Shown here in pieces: positions 9,791 to 19,489 of a stretch of DNA of 45,015 nucleotides. The notes under the pieces were generated by a model. It was given only the letters and a program-made list of their open reading frames with translations. It had not been told where the DNA came from and did no database searches. The DNA is from Chara braunii. Lineage: Eukaryota; Streptophyta; Charophyceae; Charales; Characeae. Within the stretch, counting starts at the first letter, position 1. Every line of letters starts with the position of its first letter. Made by a program: the position numbers and the translations under genes. Location of the stretch: contig BFEA01000030.1 in assembly GCA_003427395.1 (NCBI GenBank), forward strand, positions 1,220,978 to 1,265,992. Direction: 5' to 3'.

Positions 9791-10833
9791 TCCGCAAACG
9801 CGCCCTCAAAACCCTCTTACGTTCTCGACTCCTGAGCCAGCTTCCGGGAAGTAGTGGCTAGGCGGAGTGTTTGGTGCGAGTCGGAAAGTCCTGTTGGGCT
9901 GACAATAGGCTGATCGGTTGCGCGCTGGATCGCCACGACGGACTGTGGGATCCGGGCGAGCCGTGTAGAGTTCACGTCAGGGGGGTGACGATCGTAGTGG
10001 TGGGAGTTGGCACGTGACGGCCGGGACCATCGGTGCAGGTATGAGGATTGATGATCGGAGTTGAGTGAGTGATTGGCCCGGGGCCATATTGGAATTAACG
10101 ACGAATGCGCCTTTGTGGTTGTGAATCTTTATCTCTGGCGTGAGTGTACGGTGGCAACGCTAAACTCCCTCTCTTCGAATCTCGTCATTCTCCCTCTCGA
10201 CATTCTTCCCTCATCTTCCCTCTCCCCCCCCTTTTCTCCTCTATCTTTGAATGATGATGTGTCTTGATGTCTCTCTCTCTCTCTCTTGAATGGGAATGAG
10301 TCGACATGATGTTTTTGTGTGAAAGAACTTCTTCCGGAACTCTTCCATTAGTTTCCTGGGTAGTCCCCCTATGCAAGAACCCCGTCTTCTTGTCTTGTGA
10401 ACGGTGGATGCGTGTGTATTGTTCCAATCCATCCTTTTTGTCTCTACGCATATCTCGTTTTCGCACCTTCCACAGTGAATGAATGTATGGAGATCCGCGT
10501 TTCTTTGCGTTGATTAGATGATTGTTGTTGGGATTTTGTTCAAGAATGCAAGAGTGTTTAGATCTATAGCTCTGAATGCACTACGCATGCCATATGCGTT
10601 ATGCTGCACGACACTAACAACCAAGCCACCGGGCGGCCTCGAAAAACAAGGCGCCTTGGACCAAAGTCGCGTGGGCTCACTAAACCTGAGCCACGGGTCG
10701 ACCCGTTAGTTACCTGCATGATGAAGCTAATGAGTGCTTTATTTCTCTCTCTTGTGTGGAAAAGGATTGACTGGAGGTTGCGCGAGTGTTTTCTTTTCGT
10801 AATGACGTCCCAAGGTCTTTGCAATTGATTGAT

Positions 10834-11454
10834 ATGTGGACTGATAAGTACCCTCCGATCGGGCACCAGCCTCTCGTGCCTCCCGTCCCAACACGGCCTT
10901 TTCCTTACCACGAGGGAAGGACACGTGTATGCGAGTGGGATGTACGAGAAGTCGTTGCACAAATCGGCGGACAATACTACTTCCCTCCGGCAAATCGTTG
11001 TTCAGGGTTCGTAGAGGCTGGGTTTGTCATTATCGATACGTACTTCCCACCTTACTCGATATTTTTGCCATTCAACGAGTTGATCGTCATCCCATGGACG
11101 GCAGTAGAACCCCACTGGCCGCGCACTCTATGCACCGAATGTCAGCGTTTTGAGCGCTACGAATCCAGGGGTTTCCACTACCGTGTGCGGAGTGAAGACG
11201 AGCATAAAGAAAGAGNGCGCACTCTATGCACCGAATGTCAGCGTTTTGAGCGCTACGAATCCAGGGGTTTCCACTACCGTGTGCGGAGTGAAGACGAGCA
11301 TAAAGAAAGAGCCACGTGGCTGAGACCATCCACGTCAGACTCAGAACTGACCAGCGAACGACGACGGGACTTGATACGAAAACGGGACACGCGAAGCGTG
11401 ACCAATCCCTTTCGCTCTAAACGACGGGCCGTAGCACGGTGGGAAGCTCGATAA
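10834..11454 (+). CDS. LTR-resident ORF, unknown protein (3' copy)
   Basis: ATG 10834 opens a 206-residue frame ending at TAA 11452-11454. It includes a 32-residue in-frame repeat caused by the duplication around the N at 11216; without it the product is about 174 residues. The N-terminal half has aromatic/Pro-rich segments (IGGQYYFPPANRCSGFVEAG, FPPYSIFLPFNELIVIPW) that look like a folded domain rather than random sequence. The C-terminal half is basic and Arg/Ser-rich. The part from 11121 on is LTR sequence and recurs at 2-253. No family recognised. It may be an element accessory protein or a captured host exon. Confidence 0.4.
   Translation: MWTDKYPPIGHQPLVPPVPTRPFPYHEGRTRVCEWDVREVVAQIGGQYYFPPANRCSGFVEAGFVIIDTYFPPYSIFLPFNELIVIPWTAVEPHWPRTLCTECQRFERYESRGFHYRVRSEDEHKERXRTLCTECQRFERYESRGFHYRVRSEDEHKERATWLRPSTSDSELTSERRRDLIRKRDTRSVTNPFRSKRRAVARWEAR
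11121..11311. other. Probable assembly duplication around a single N
   Basis: The 95 bases at 11121-11215 are repeated exactly at 11217-11311 with one N at 11216 between them. An exact overlap of this length on either side of a single N is what unmerged contig ends of a short-read assembly look like. The second copy starts at the same base as position 1 of the window. Confidence 0.8.
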
Positions 11455-11689
11455 TACTTTTTGGATTGAATTTGGATTTTTCTCTTTTCGCGCCATGCCT
11501 GCGCGCGCATTCCGCAACGCGCAAAAGTAACCGACTTACTTCATCGGACCAACACGAGGGATTTCAGTTTCGTCTGTGTCCCCACACTCAATTTCCAAAA
11601 ATCCTTGGCACACCCCATCTTGCTGTTTTTCTGGGCCTCCTTCCGCACATCTAGCGCTCCGAACGAAAGAGAGCACAGGGCGTGAGGTT
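11217..11689 (+). repeat. 3' LTR of Ty3-A (right-hand part)
   Basis: Matches 1-473 with a modest number of substitutions, mostly transitions. The outer edge is at about 11689, where it leaves the element (flank TGCGCGTCAC). The left edge is not resolved and lies before 11121. Confidence 0.8.
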
Positions 11690-12076
11690 TGCGCGTCACA
11701 CCTTCCTAGGCAAGCTTGGCGCCCGCCACCTAGAGATATGAGGTTGGTCCCCCCGAGTGGCATTGAGCAGAGACCGTTGATGTTCATAGGGGGAGGGGAC
11801 CGGATGGGAGGCACAGCGACTGACCCATCGAAGAAGCTCGGTCCTGATTCTACCGGCTGACCCCTGGCCGGTATCACCCACCTGCTGTAGCAGGTATGGC
11901 ACCTGCTGGTGGGTGCAGCTCCCGCATGTTCCCTCGTTGGAGGCTTGAGCACGGATATGGCTGCTACGGGGTTCCTTGTAATATAATACTATAATGACAA
12001 TAAAAAAGGCCTGAGTGGCTGTCCTGTCCTGATTTGACAGGTATTTGAATTGGTTGGGCCTTTGAAAAAAAAAAGG
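11690..12076 (+). mobile_element. Probable LINE 3'-end relic
   Basis: Noncoding. It ends in a TA-rich stretch (TTGTAATATAATACTATAAT) and AATAAAAAAGG around 11979-12008, a style seen at plant L1 3' ends, with another A-rich run at 12063-12076. The segment 11875-11915 can fold: CACCCACC pairs with GGTGGGTG at 11908-11915, with a perfect ACCTGC-TGTA-GCAGGT hairpin inside. No protein can be assigned. Confidence 0.3.
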
Positions 12077-12099
12077 AAAAAATGACAGTATTCACCTTT

Positions 12100-12332
12100 C
12101 CTAAACTTTCGTGAATGGTCTCAGCCCGACCAGCGTTTTTTTGGGGACCTGATTGGTGGTTTTTCCTAGGAGTCGGACCTTTGGTCTCGATTGGGACCTG
12201 ATCGGCGTGCTTTCCTGATATGCACCTTTGTTTGATCCCGATAGACGTTCTTCCTACCTCTCTCGAAATCGCTGAGGTCCAGATGGGCGTACTTTCCTAA
12301 TATGCACCCTTTGATCGCGATCGGCGTTCTTT
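12100..12332. repeat. Degenerate tandem repeat cut by a gap
   Basis: A motif of the form GACCTGATCGGCGTGCTTTC, then CTGATATGCACCTTTG and a GATC-rich end recurs in diverged form about 82 bases further on, with a weaker third unit near 12130. The array runs straight into the N gap, so its true length is unknown. Confidence 0.55.
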
Positions 12333-12471
12333 NNNNNNNNNNNNNNNNNNNNNNNNNNNNNNNNNNNNNNNNNNNNNNNNNNNNNNNNNNNNNNNNNNNN
12401 NNNNNNNNNNNNNNNNNNNNNNNNNNNNNNNNNNNNNNNNNNNNNNNNNNNNNNNNNNNNNNNNNNNNNNN
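12333..12471. other. Assembly gap (139 N)
   Basis: Run of undetermined bases between the tandem repeat and the oligo-T (poly-A on the other strand) end of the minus-strand LINE. Homopolymer plus repeat is a likely cause. Confidence 0.99.
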
Positions 12472-12711
12472 TTTTTTTGGAGAACAATAGAACTTTTCAT
12501 TGCAACAAAACCGAAGGGCACGGGGCCGGGAAACCCCACAAAACTCCCGAGTACCTACTGAGGCCAATACCCAGCTTAGGCTCCTGGAAACCGGGTCCAG
12601 TGTCCCTTCATAATGCCGTTCCCCAAAATAGAAAAAAAGGTTAATCCCCAGAGAAAACATTGACTAACCACAACTGCCAACAACCCACTTCCACCACAGA
12701 TAAAGTAGACT
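12472..12711 (-). other. 3' UTR and A-tail of LINE-1el
   Basis: Noncoding 3' end; the minus strand ends with AAAAAAA at 12478-12472. A segment reading GAAACCGGGTCCAG on the plus strand (near 12588) recurs near 25694. Confidence 0.6.
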
Positions 12712-13816
12712 CTATGGAGGGGAACTAAAGCGTTCCCCATGTACCAACGGGGACAACAACCATTGGCAGAAATGAAGTCTACCCACAGAGTCTAATTTAG
12801 CTAAAGAGGAATCCCTCCCCCATGTGTCCCGAAACCATTTCCTTGCTCTCTGGTTCCCTGGGATTTTTCTCTTCGTGCAGTCGCTTCGAATAAGCAGTCT
12901 TAACTGATTGACCACCATGGATTTAACTTGGCTGTCTGAGATACCGCTAGCTCTAAACCGTTGGTTGTTGCGGCTATCCCAAATTATTTTCATGATCACT
13001 GCTCTGTAATTATGAGCCACATAAAGCCAATTTTTTTCCTCTTCCAACTCAGTCCTGTGGGTGCCAGAGATGATCCACTCATCTGACCACTGAAAAGCCC
13101 CTTTTGGAAACTGCTTCCAATGCCTAATCCACCAATCCCATACTCTTCTAGATGCAGGGCAAGTGAGCCATAAATGTCTATTATTTTCCCACGGCCATCT
13201 ACATCTTGAACAGACTGTAGAGATGTCCATACCCTTTTGAGGCCAAATTCGTAGCTGAAGCAGCTGCAAGGTATGTCTGTAACCATACAACTGCTACCAA
13301 CTTCTGCGAAGGCATTGCTATGTAGAATTGCCACTGAGAGTTCAACTGATCTACTGAAATCTGTAGAAGGTCCACTTCTGCTCTTCTCTTAGAAATAGCT
13401 ACTATTGGAGCTTTCTTAACTGCCGATCTCAGTAACATAACCCCTGTTTTAGCTTTATACAAGTTGAGCGAAACTCTCTTGCCCTGGCAGGTGCTGTACC
13501 ACCCGACTGTACGTAGATCTATAGTTTTCTGATCCAGATCTTGCATTCCAAACGGAAGGGACGCGCTCCACTGGACTCCTCTAGCTCCTGGTACTTTTTT
13601 AAGAGACATATCAACTGCCACTTCCTTTGCATCTTTCAAGGTCAGGATCCTCACTTCATTAGGCCGTGGCTGCAGTTCTCTAGAGAAGTCCACTGTCTCC
13701 GCAAAATCCCATTCCTTGGCCACCCACCCTTCTGTGCCCAACTCATCTGTAATATGTAATACTTTCGTAGGTGTTTTAAACCAATGACCCACCACCGTAC
13801 TGTCTGGGTTTTTCAC
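12712..13816 (-). pseudogene. ORF2 C-terminal part of LINE-1el with CCHC tail
   Basis: Two overlapping frames join here (13816-13199, then 13290-12712), so there is a frameshift near 13250. The first encodes a stretch of ORF2 downstream of the RT. The second encodes the L1 zinc-binding tail CSRCRWPWENNRHLWLTC followed by RVWDWW, as in the zf-RVT domain, and then a helical end (AVIMKIIWDSRNNQRF) that is also typical. This tail is thought to bind nucleic acid during target-primed reverse transcription. The frame ends at 12712. Confidence 0.75.
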
Positions 13817-13843
13817 TAGGAAAGACCAAGACGGAGGAATGGA

Positions 13844-14704
13844 CTATAAAACAGCCGACAGTCTGGTTCTAACGTGCCTTAATCTGCACAATTTCCCACT
13901 CAACTCCTCCGCCGTTCTCCAATCACCCTTTTCCTCATTCCACAGATCTTTGAGCTTAACAACTCCTCTTTTGATCCATGACTTCCCAAAGTTACCCGGG
14001 GATTCATGGGCCGAAAAGTGGTTGTTAAGGCCGTCTCTCAACAATGGATTCTCAAATATGATTTGGGACAGCACTTCCCCCTTAGTATTGGGACTGTCTC
14101 TTTCTGTAGGGAATACCTTCCTCCAGGCCCCAAGAATATTTTTCCAAAACCTGGACTTTGATTGTTTACTGATATAAGACTTAATCAGAAGACAGGACAG
14201 CACATCCTCATCTCTAGTTAAAGACTATTCCTCTCTTAGTATGTAGATTGCCAGCCCAAGCCAGGGCGTGTCAAGCTCCGCCGATAACGCTTTGACAGAC
14301 CATTTTGCCAACAAGGCGATGTTCTGTTGTTGGGGATCCAATATGCCCAGTCCCCCCGCAGCTCTCGGGAAGGTTATTGTTTCCCAAGCTATCTTAGAGA
14401 TAAAACCTCCCTGTGAAGATCCTTCCGGTTTCCAGAGTACTCTTGCCGCAGCTTTCTTGATCCGTCTATATGCTGCCTCTCCCAGGGAGTGGACTGCCAA
14501 AGTGAACCATAGAACTGCGAAGGCTGCCGAAGAAATCACCACTGCTCGTCCAAACAAAGATAGGTGACGGAGGCTAGTCCAAGAAAGCAGCCTGCCTACT
14601 ACCTTCTCTTCCAAGAGCGAGTCTTGAAGCATCAAGTTGTCTGTAAGTGACACTTGCACACCCAAGAACCGGTCTGATGAGTCTGCTGGTACCTTTACTT
14701 CCAA
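13844..14704 (-). pseudogene. ORF2 thumb region of LINE-1el after the deletion
   Basis: The frame 14704-14225 begins at the typical post-catalytic RT segment (DRFLGVQVS), followed by GRAVVISSAAFAVLWFTLAV and GGFISKIAWETITFPRAAGGLGI, the conserved W/GGLG block of L1 proteins. Sense continues at 14203-13844 (FWKNILGAWRKVFP). Stops and a possible frameshift separate the pieces. Immediately upstream, the palm with the catalytic aspartates is absent. Confidence 0.75.
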
Positions 14705-16056
14705 AAGTCTGAAGAGGTTCTCAGATCTGAATCGAAGTTGTCAAACGGCGTACGGGTCGTCAGTATATCCTGAAAGTATAGACACGCGTATTCACTCATA
14801 GTTTCTAGCTGATCTGAGATCTGGGGACGCACCGAAAAAGGGTGGGTCAGTTCCAACATTGGTGTATGTTTGTTCTGCAGCAACAGTCTTCTAAACGTAT
14901 CTTTGGTCATTCTGTCCCCCGTAATTATATTCTTTTGGGCCAACCAGTTTTTTCATTGTTCCTGCTGTTTGATTTCTCTTGCTTCTTGTTGTTGTAATGC
15001 TCTCTGTCGAACTGCTGTCCAGTAAAGATCGGAGATTGGGTGTTTTCCAAACTCCCTCTCAGCTTTCATTATTGTTTGGGTGAGCTTTAGCTCTTGTTTC
15101 TTTTTATGAGCCGCTTTTATCTGTGAGATATTACTCAGAGAGCCCTGCAGAATCCGGAACCCCACCTCTGTCCACTCCTCAGTATTGAAAAGAGGTTTTG
15201 CTCCTTCCCATTCTTTTATGTGCCTTTGAATCCAGGAAATAACTTCCGGGTCCTGCAAGTGTGTTGTGTTGAGTTTGAAATAGGACTGCCCAAATTTACG
15301 ATCTTGTGTGAGCTTGAAGGTTGCCGTGATCGGAGAGTGATCCGAGATTGAGGACGAGCCCGTTACTACTTTGATGCAACAGTCTGTAGGCATACCTCTG
15401 GTGAGAAAGAAATCCAGTCTCTTTCGCACCGGGGGGGCCTGTGACCCAAACCAGGAGTGTCATGGGTCCTCTGGATTTAACATTCTGAAGACATCAGTTA
15501 ACCCCTGATTGGTCATAAAGGCCTTAAGAAGTCTGGTATCTGTTCTAATCGGCTCCATTTTAGGACTATCCAACCCGGGGTTTAAAACGGTATTCCAGTC
15601 AGCTGCAATTATCATGTTGGGAGAATTTGGGATAAAGCTAATCATTTCTGAGATAAACTTCACCCTTTCCCCGTAACAAACAGGCAAGTACGCTGACATG
15701 ACAGACCAGTCCTCCTTTCCCATGGAAAAACTAACCCACACCCACCGCCCCCATAAATCAGTCATGTAGTCAAGAATCTGGATATCTAAGTTCTTATGAA
15801 ACAAAATCCCAACTCCACCCCTCGTCCCGTGGTCCCCTTGGCCCCCCCTGGCTGGGCTCCAAAACTGTGGCCCAGACCACCACTTTTTAGTTTCCTGAAG
15901 TCGGGATTCATCCAATTTAAATTCCTGTACACAGATGATCTGGGCATGGTTCTTATGAATCCAGGATTTGAATCTGCTACGTCTGTGCTTAGTGCCTGAG
16001 TCATTTAGACCGCGAATATTCCATGATACTACTTTCAGGTTGAAATTAGTCGGCAT
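14695..16056 (-). pseudogene. AP-like endonuclease and start of ORF2, LINE-1el
   Basis: Nicks target DNA for target-primed reverse transcription. ATG 16056 opens ORF2, overlapping the end of ORF1 by 11 bases. Endonuclease signatures in order: VVSWNIRGLND, IICVQEFKL (catalytic Glu), IIAADWNTVLN (Asp-Trp-Asn), RLDFFLTRG and SDHSPI (catalytic His). In-frame TGA codons at 15462 and 14953 (minus strand) interrupt it; CGA is the natural ancestor of each. The linker (KQELKLTQTIMKAEREFG) follows, and the segment to 14695 (ACLYFQDILTTRTPFD) is the usual region just before RT motif 0. The sequence then jumps to the RT thumb. Confidence 0.85.
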
Positions 16057-18178
16057 TCACACCTGGAAGGCCTTCTTTGCCATGGATACGGCCTCCAGAC
16101 GAAGAGGAAAGCTCAATCCGCTTTCTTCTTCTCGCCCCGTCCTGACTTGGAGTAGAAACATGCTCTACCAACCAGGGGGATTGCAGGATGGCTGAAAAGG
16201 AGGTATCAAACAGGATTCCTCTGTGAACCTCTGCGTCGTTTAACCACTCTGCTATAAGTTTAGTTGTGAATCCTTTAAGCAGGATGCAGTCCAGTTCCTC
16301 ATTCAAGTCTGAGTCAAGCACCTCCAGGGAGAACCAGTCCCAATCCAAGGCCTCCAGTTTGTCATTGGTACTATTATCCATTTTAACATTCAGAAAAGCG
16401 AACAGGAATCTCATCTTACCCTTGTCCGAAGTGATAGTGTGAACCCCTGTCCACAAGCACTGAATAACCCGGCACTGTACCCACGGTGGAATGAGTGATT
16501 TGGTCTTTTTCAAAATCACAGATTCCGTAAGAAGTTCGTTTGCCTCAGTTGTTGGCAGTTCCATAGAACCATCAGCCCGTTGTGTGGCTAGAATCTTGAC
16601 TCCCTTACTCGAGTTAGCGAAGATCAGCGGTACGAGAAATCTGGGAGTATCCTCTTCTCCTCTTCCCAATGTTTCCATCGGAACCGCCCATGATAGGCCA
16701 TCCCCCACGCCCCCTTATCCCTTATTTCCTCCGGGCTCTGGTCCCCTATCTCCCCCCCCTCTTACTCCCTGTCCGTCTCCCCCTGCCGCTCCAAAACCCG
16801 AAAAGCCCGAAAAGGAAGCCCCATCTTTTCGTACTTTCTTCACATATTTCGTTTTTGCTTTCGACAGAGCCTTCGCTGCTCAGCTTTCCAACTGCTCCTG
16901 CCTTGAATTCGAATTTTCCGAGTCCGAATCCGATGATTTTTCGCTGTGCCCGGTCCGCCCCGAGCCCTCTGTACCGCCGTCCCACAGTATTTCGGAACTC
17001 GGTTTGACCCTAAGTTCCTTGTGGATATGGCTCCCCTTTTCCCCGTCAACCGGTAGTGGACCCTTTTTCCCTGCCTTTTCTTTTCTAACAGATTTTTCTT
17101 TGACTTTCCCTTTCTGTTTCTGTTGCGTTGGTTTGCTCTTTATCCCTTCTGTTCCTGTCTTTCTCCGCTCCGAGCTTGGGATCTTTACCAAGTTCGAATC
17201 CCATTTCTGACCCGAAAAGCGTCTGAACCCTGAAGTCGGTGGGTCATCTTTTTCCGGGACAAAACCTGGGAAGGGCGGGTTTGGGAGCTCCAAAGCATTT
17301 GAGTGGTCTGCAAAAGGGTTTGCCTCCACATTCCCTGGGCAACGATCGTCTTTCTTGTCATGATAAAAAATCTTACAACGCTCACACCACGGCGTAGCCT
17401 GAGAGATAATTTTGAAGAAATAATCCCCCTAACCTGGGATTCTCACTACCAACCTTGGCTTCACCCGCGCCTTGGAGGACACGTCCAAGTCTAAACAAGC
17501 CGATCCTAATTCTGGATCTTCTTCATCTTTCTCCATTGGGTGAACCTTCAGAATGGATCCAAAGGTTTGTTCCACCGCCGCATACATAGTCGACATTAAT
17601 TGAAACGGGACTCTCAAACAACGAATCCAGAAATAGCTCATACCAACATCCTTGAAAATCCTCGTCTCAGGTAAGGTCATCCAGGGGACAAACTGGATGT
17701 TATATTCTTTTCCATCCGAGGTTTGGATCTGGTCTGTCTTTTTTTGGATCATCCACTGAATAATGGACGGTTCCGACGAGACAAACAATGCTAAGTTCTT
17801 CCCCTCACTTTGATAACGGCCTCTTTTGACACTCTCATCCACAATCCCTGCATCTTACCAAGCGTTTTCATACACTCTGACCAACTTTTTCTTCAGGTTG
17901 TTGGAAAGAGCGTTTGCCTCATTTAGGAACACTATCGTCACCGCGTGCTCTTTCAGCCATCGGATATTCAAATTGGAGAATTCCTCATTTATGCTGAACC
18001 GAGCTAAATCCTCCTCAATCTCAGCGACCACTATGTTGAGGCCGGTTGGTAGTATCCCTTCTCTGAAGCAAGCGGTGAGGAGGGTGGAGATGTGTTCCTT
18101 TTCTTCGTTAGTGTACTGTCTTAGTGACGCATGATTCCCCCGGGCTTCATTACCCGGGGGAATCGACGATCCGCTCAT
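16046..18178 (-). pseudogene. ORF1 protein of LINE-1el, three in-frame stops
   Basis: RNA-binding protein of the LINE particle. One frame of about 710 codons runs from ATG 18178 to TAA 16048-16046. It is interrupted by stops at 17857, 17431 and 16882 (first base, minus strand). The first 200 residues resemble the RRM-like N-terminal domain of plant L1 ORF1 (AVTIVFLNEANALSNNLKKK, FVPWMTLPETRIFKDVG). A zinc knuckle at 17386-17339 has spacing CX2CX4HX6C (CERCKIFYHDKKDDRC). A long Lys/Ser/Glu linker and an unidentified C-terminal domain (PPWVQCRVIQCLWTGVHTIT) follow. The stop and the ORF2 ATG overlap as AATGCCGACTAA, which suggests coupled translation. Confidence 0.75.
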
Positions 18179-18660
18179 CCCCCACATACCAATTAGCAGC
18201 AATAGATAGAAGCAAAATAAGGTTAACCGAGGCTTATCAACCGGAGTAAAAAGGTTACCAATCATGAAAGCCAGATGCAATTGGTTTCAAGGACTTAGGG
18301 ATATACCTAAAATGGTATAAGGTTACCTTACTCCCAACTTGGGAGTAGTCCAGACATCCAGATTTCTTCAACAGGTCGTCATCCCAATGGTGCGAGGTCG
18401 ATGCTGACGTCACCAATTCTTGAAGCAGAATCNCCCGGGGGGGGTTAGGAAAACCAGGCCGCTACCCGATGGGAANACCCATCCTCCAAGAGGATGTTAC
18501 TTGTTCTAGATGAACAGAGGCTTTACCNCCCCGAAACCGCCGCAGCAAAGCTATGGCGGGCAAACGGCCCGATTGTAACAGCCGTACTCTCGGGACTGCC
18601 GTTGTGAGAAACGCTGCTNGCGTAGCCGCAATGGCGCCTGGACCCTAACACTGATAGTAC
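18179..18660 (-). other. Probable 5' UTR of LINE-1el, low-quality sequence
   Basis: No gene. The stretch upstream of ORF1 contains four isolated N (18433, 18476, 18528, 18620), an oligo-G run and small inverted repeats. An upstream-extended frame exists to 18280 (hydrophobic LFCFYLLLLIGMW), but plant L1 proteins do not start this way and I prefer ATG 18178. Confidence 0.4.
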
Positions 18661-18832
18661 CGCCTCCTGCCGTTAACCCTAGCGCTAATTTTGCGACCGC
18701 AGAATTAGCGCAGGATTAGCGCTGGAGGTGCTCGCTGGCTGGACGCGGGCTTGACGCTGGCTGTGCGCTGGCACTGTGGAGGACGACACAGGACTGTGGC
18801 AACATGCTGGCGCCTTCTTTCTGAGCGGCCTT

Positions 18833-19017
18833 GCTGATGTGGCGTGTGCCACCTATCTCCATGCTGATGTGGCGTATGCCACCTGTCTCCATGTTGATGT
18901 GGCGCATGCCATCTGTCTCCATTGCTGATGTGGCGCGTGCCACCTGTCTTCATTGCTGATGTGGCGCAGGCCACCTGTCTTCATTGTTGACGTGGCACTG
19001 GCCACGCTGTCTACATG
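18833..19017. repeat. Minisatellite, about 30-bp unit, six copies
   Basis: Units start GCTGATGTGGCG, then a variable tetranucleotide, then GCCACCTGTCTCCAT; six diverged copies are visible and the last ones change to GTTGACGTGGC. Each unit carries the short inverted repeat GTGGC/GCCAC. Both strands read as low-complexity open frames, which I treat as artefacts. Confidence 0.85.
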
Positions 19018-19452
19018 ATGTGATTGGTTGCAACAAGGAGGGAGATCGGGATCTGTGGACGATTGAGGAAGGAAGTACTTACCTAAGGTTGACATTGATA
19101 TTGTGCGCTGCTACTTGTCTTCATTGTCTCCATGGGAGAATAGTGCCACGTGGCACTTCTATGTGATCAGGATTTGTCAGATTCGTTATTGGATACTGTT
19201 TGATGACGTGGAGGCGAGGGGAAGCCCGACGGAGTGGGTAATGTTGGGCTACTCTCTTGGTGGTCATTGATTATCTCCTCCACCCCCTTATTGTCTATTC
19301 CCCCTCCACTCTCTTCTTCTATTGGTGACGAGACCTTGTATCAGAGATCACTTTCATGACTGTTGGAGACATTGTCTAGATCTGAGTTAACTTGTACCTC
19401 GACGTCTGACGAGTATCCTCCAGTCTGGTTTCATTACATAGAAGGCTAATAC

Positions 19453-19455
<3 letters not shown>
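19018..19455. other. Noncoding stretch ending in a poly-A tract
   Basis: No open frame of note. A GTGCCACGTGGCAC palindrome lies at about 19143-19156. The stretch runs directly into A33, so it could be the 3' end of a retroposed transcript on the + strand, but I cannot identify a source. Confidence 0.3.

Positions 19456-19488
<33 letters not shown>
19456..19488. repeat. Uninterrupted A33 tract
   Basis: Thirty-three consecutive A with no interruption, immediately upstream of LINE-2el. Perfect homopolymers decay fast, so it is young or was extended by slippage. Confidence 0.95.

Positions 19489-19489
<1 letters not shown>

Larger units (their letters stand above)
8749..10785 (+). other. Noncoding region, probable start of the 3' LTR
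   Basis: No convincing gene on either strand; the open frames here come from pyrimidine-rich low complexity. It holds CT microsatellites (9427-9452 and 10269-10287) and a TATA-like box at 9784. The shared LTR sequence begins further right, and because the window starts inside the 5' LTR I cannot tell how much of this region is LTR U3. No convincing polypurine tract followed by TG was found. Confidence 0.45.
1..11689 (+). mobile_element. Ty3/gypsy LTR retrotransposon Ty3-A, long and decayed
   Basis: The order LTR, initiator-Met primer site, gag with CCHC knuckle, DTG protease, RT with YMDD, RNase H and integrase with GPY/F-like end is the Ty3/gypsy order. The segment at 1-472 recurs at 11217-11688 with scattered substitutions, and the two copies diverge exactly at the primer site, which fixes the inner edge of the LTR. 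The left end of the 5' LTR is outside the window and the left end of the 3' LTR could not be placed. About 5 kb lies between integrase and the shared LTR sequence, holding extra ORFs and noncoding DNA. Gag, protease and RT carry many nonsense codons, so the copy is not autonomous. Confidence 0.85.
12472..18300 (-). mobile_element. L1-type LINE (LINE-1el), RT core deleted
   Basis: On the minus strand, in order: ORF1 with a zinc knuckle, apurinic-type endonuclease, start of ORF2 linker, RT thumb and C-terminal region, zinc-binding RNase-H-like tail, 3' UTR and an A-run at 12478-12472 adjoining the gap. This is the plant L1 layout. The 5' end is not sharply defined; it lies upstream of the ORF1 start at 18178. 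The element is dead through nonsense codons and a large internal deletion at about 14700. Confidence 0.85.

Noticed and set aside
18179-18280. N-terminal extension of LINE-1el ORF1 with a hydrophobic stretch like a signal peptide
   Set aside because: LINE ORF1 proteins are not secreted; the stretch is likely 5' UTR that happens to be open.
18833-19017. Possible CRISPR array
   Set aside because: Units are head-to-tail with no unique spacers, and the context is eukaryotic.
18705-19095. Open frames with repeated His/Thr/Gly-rich units
   Set aside because: They are translations of the 30-bp minisatellite in several frames at once, not a repeat protein.
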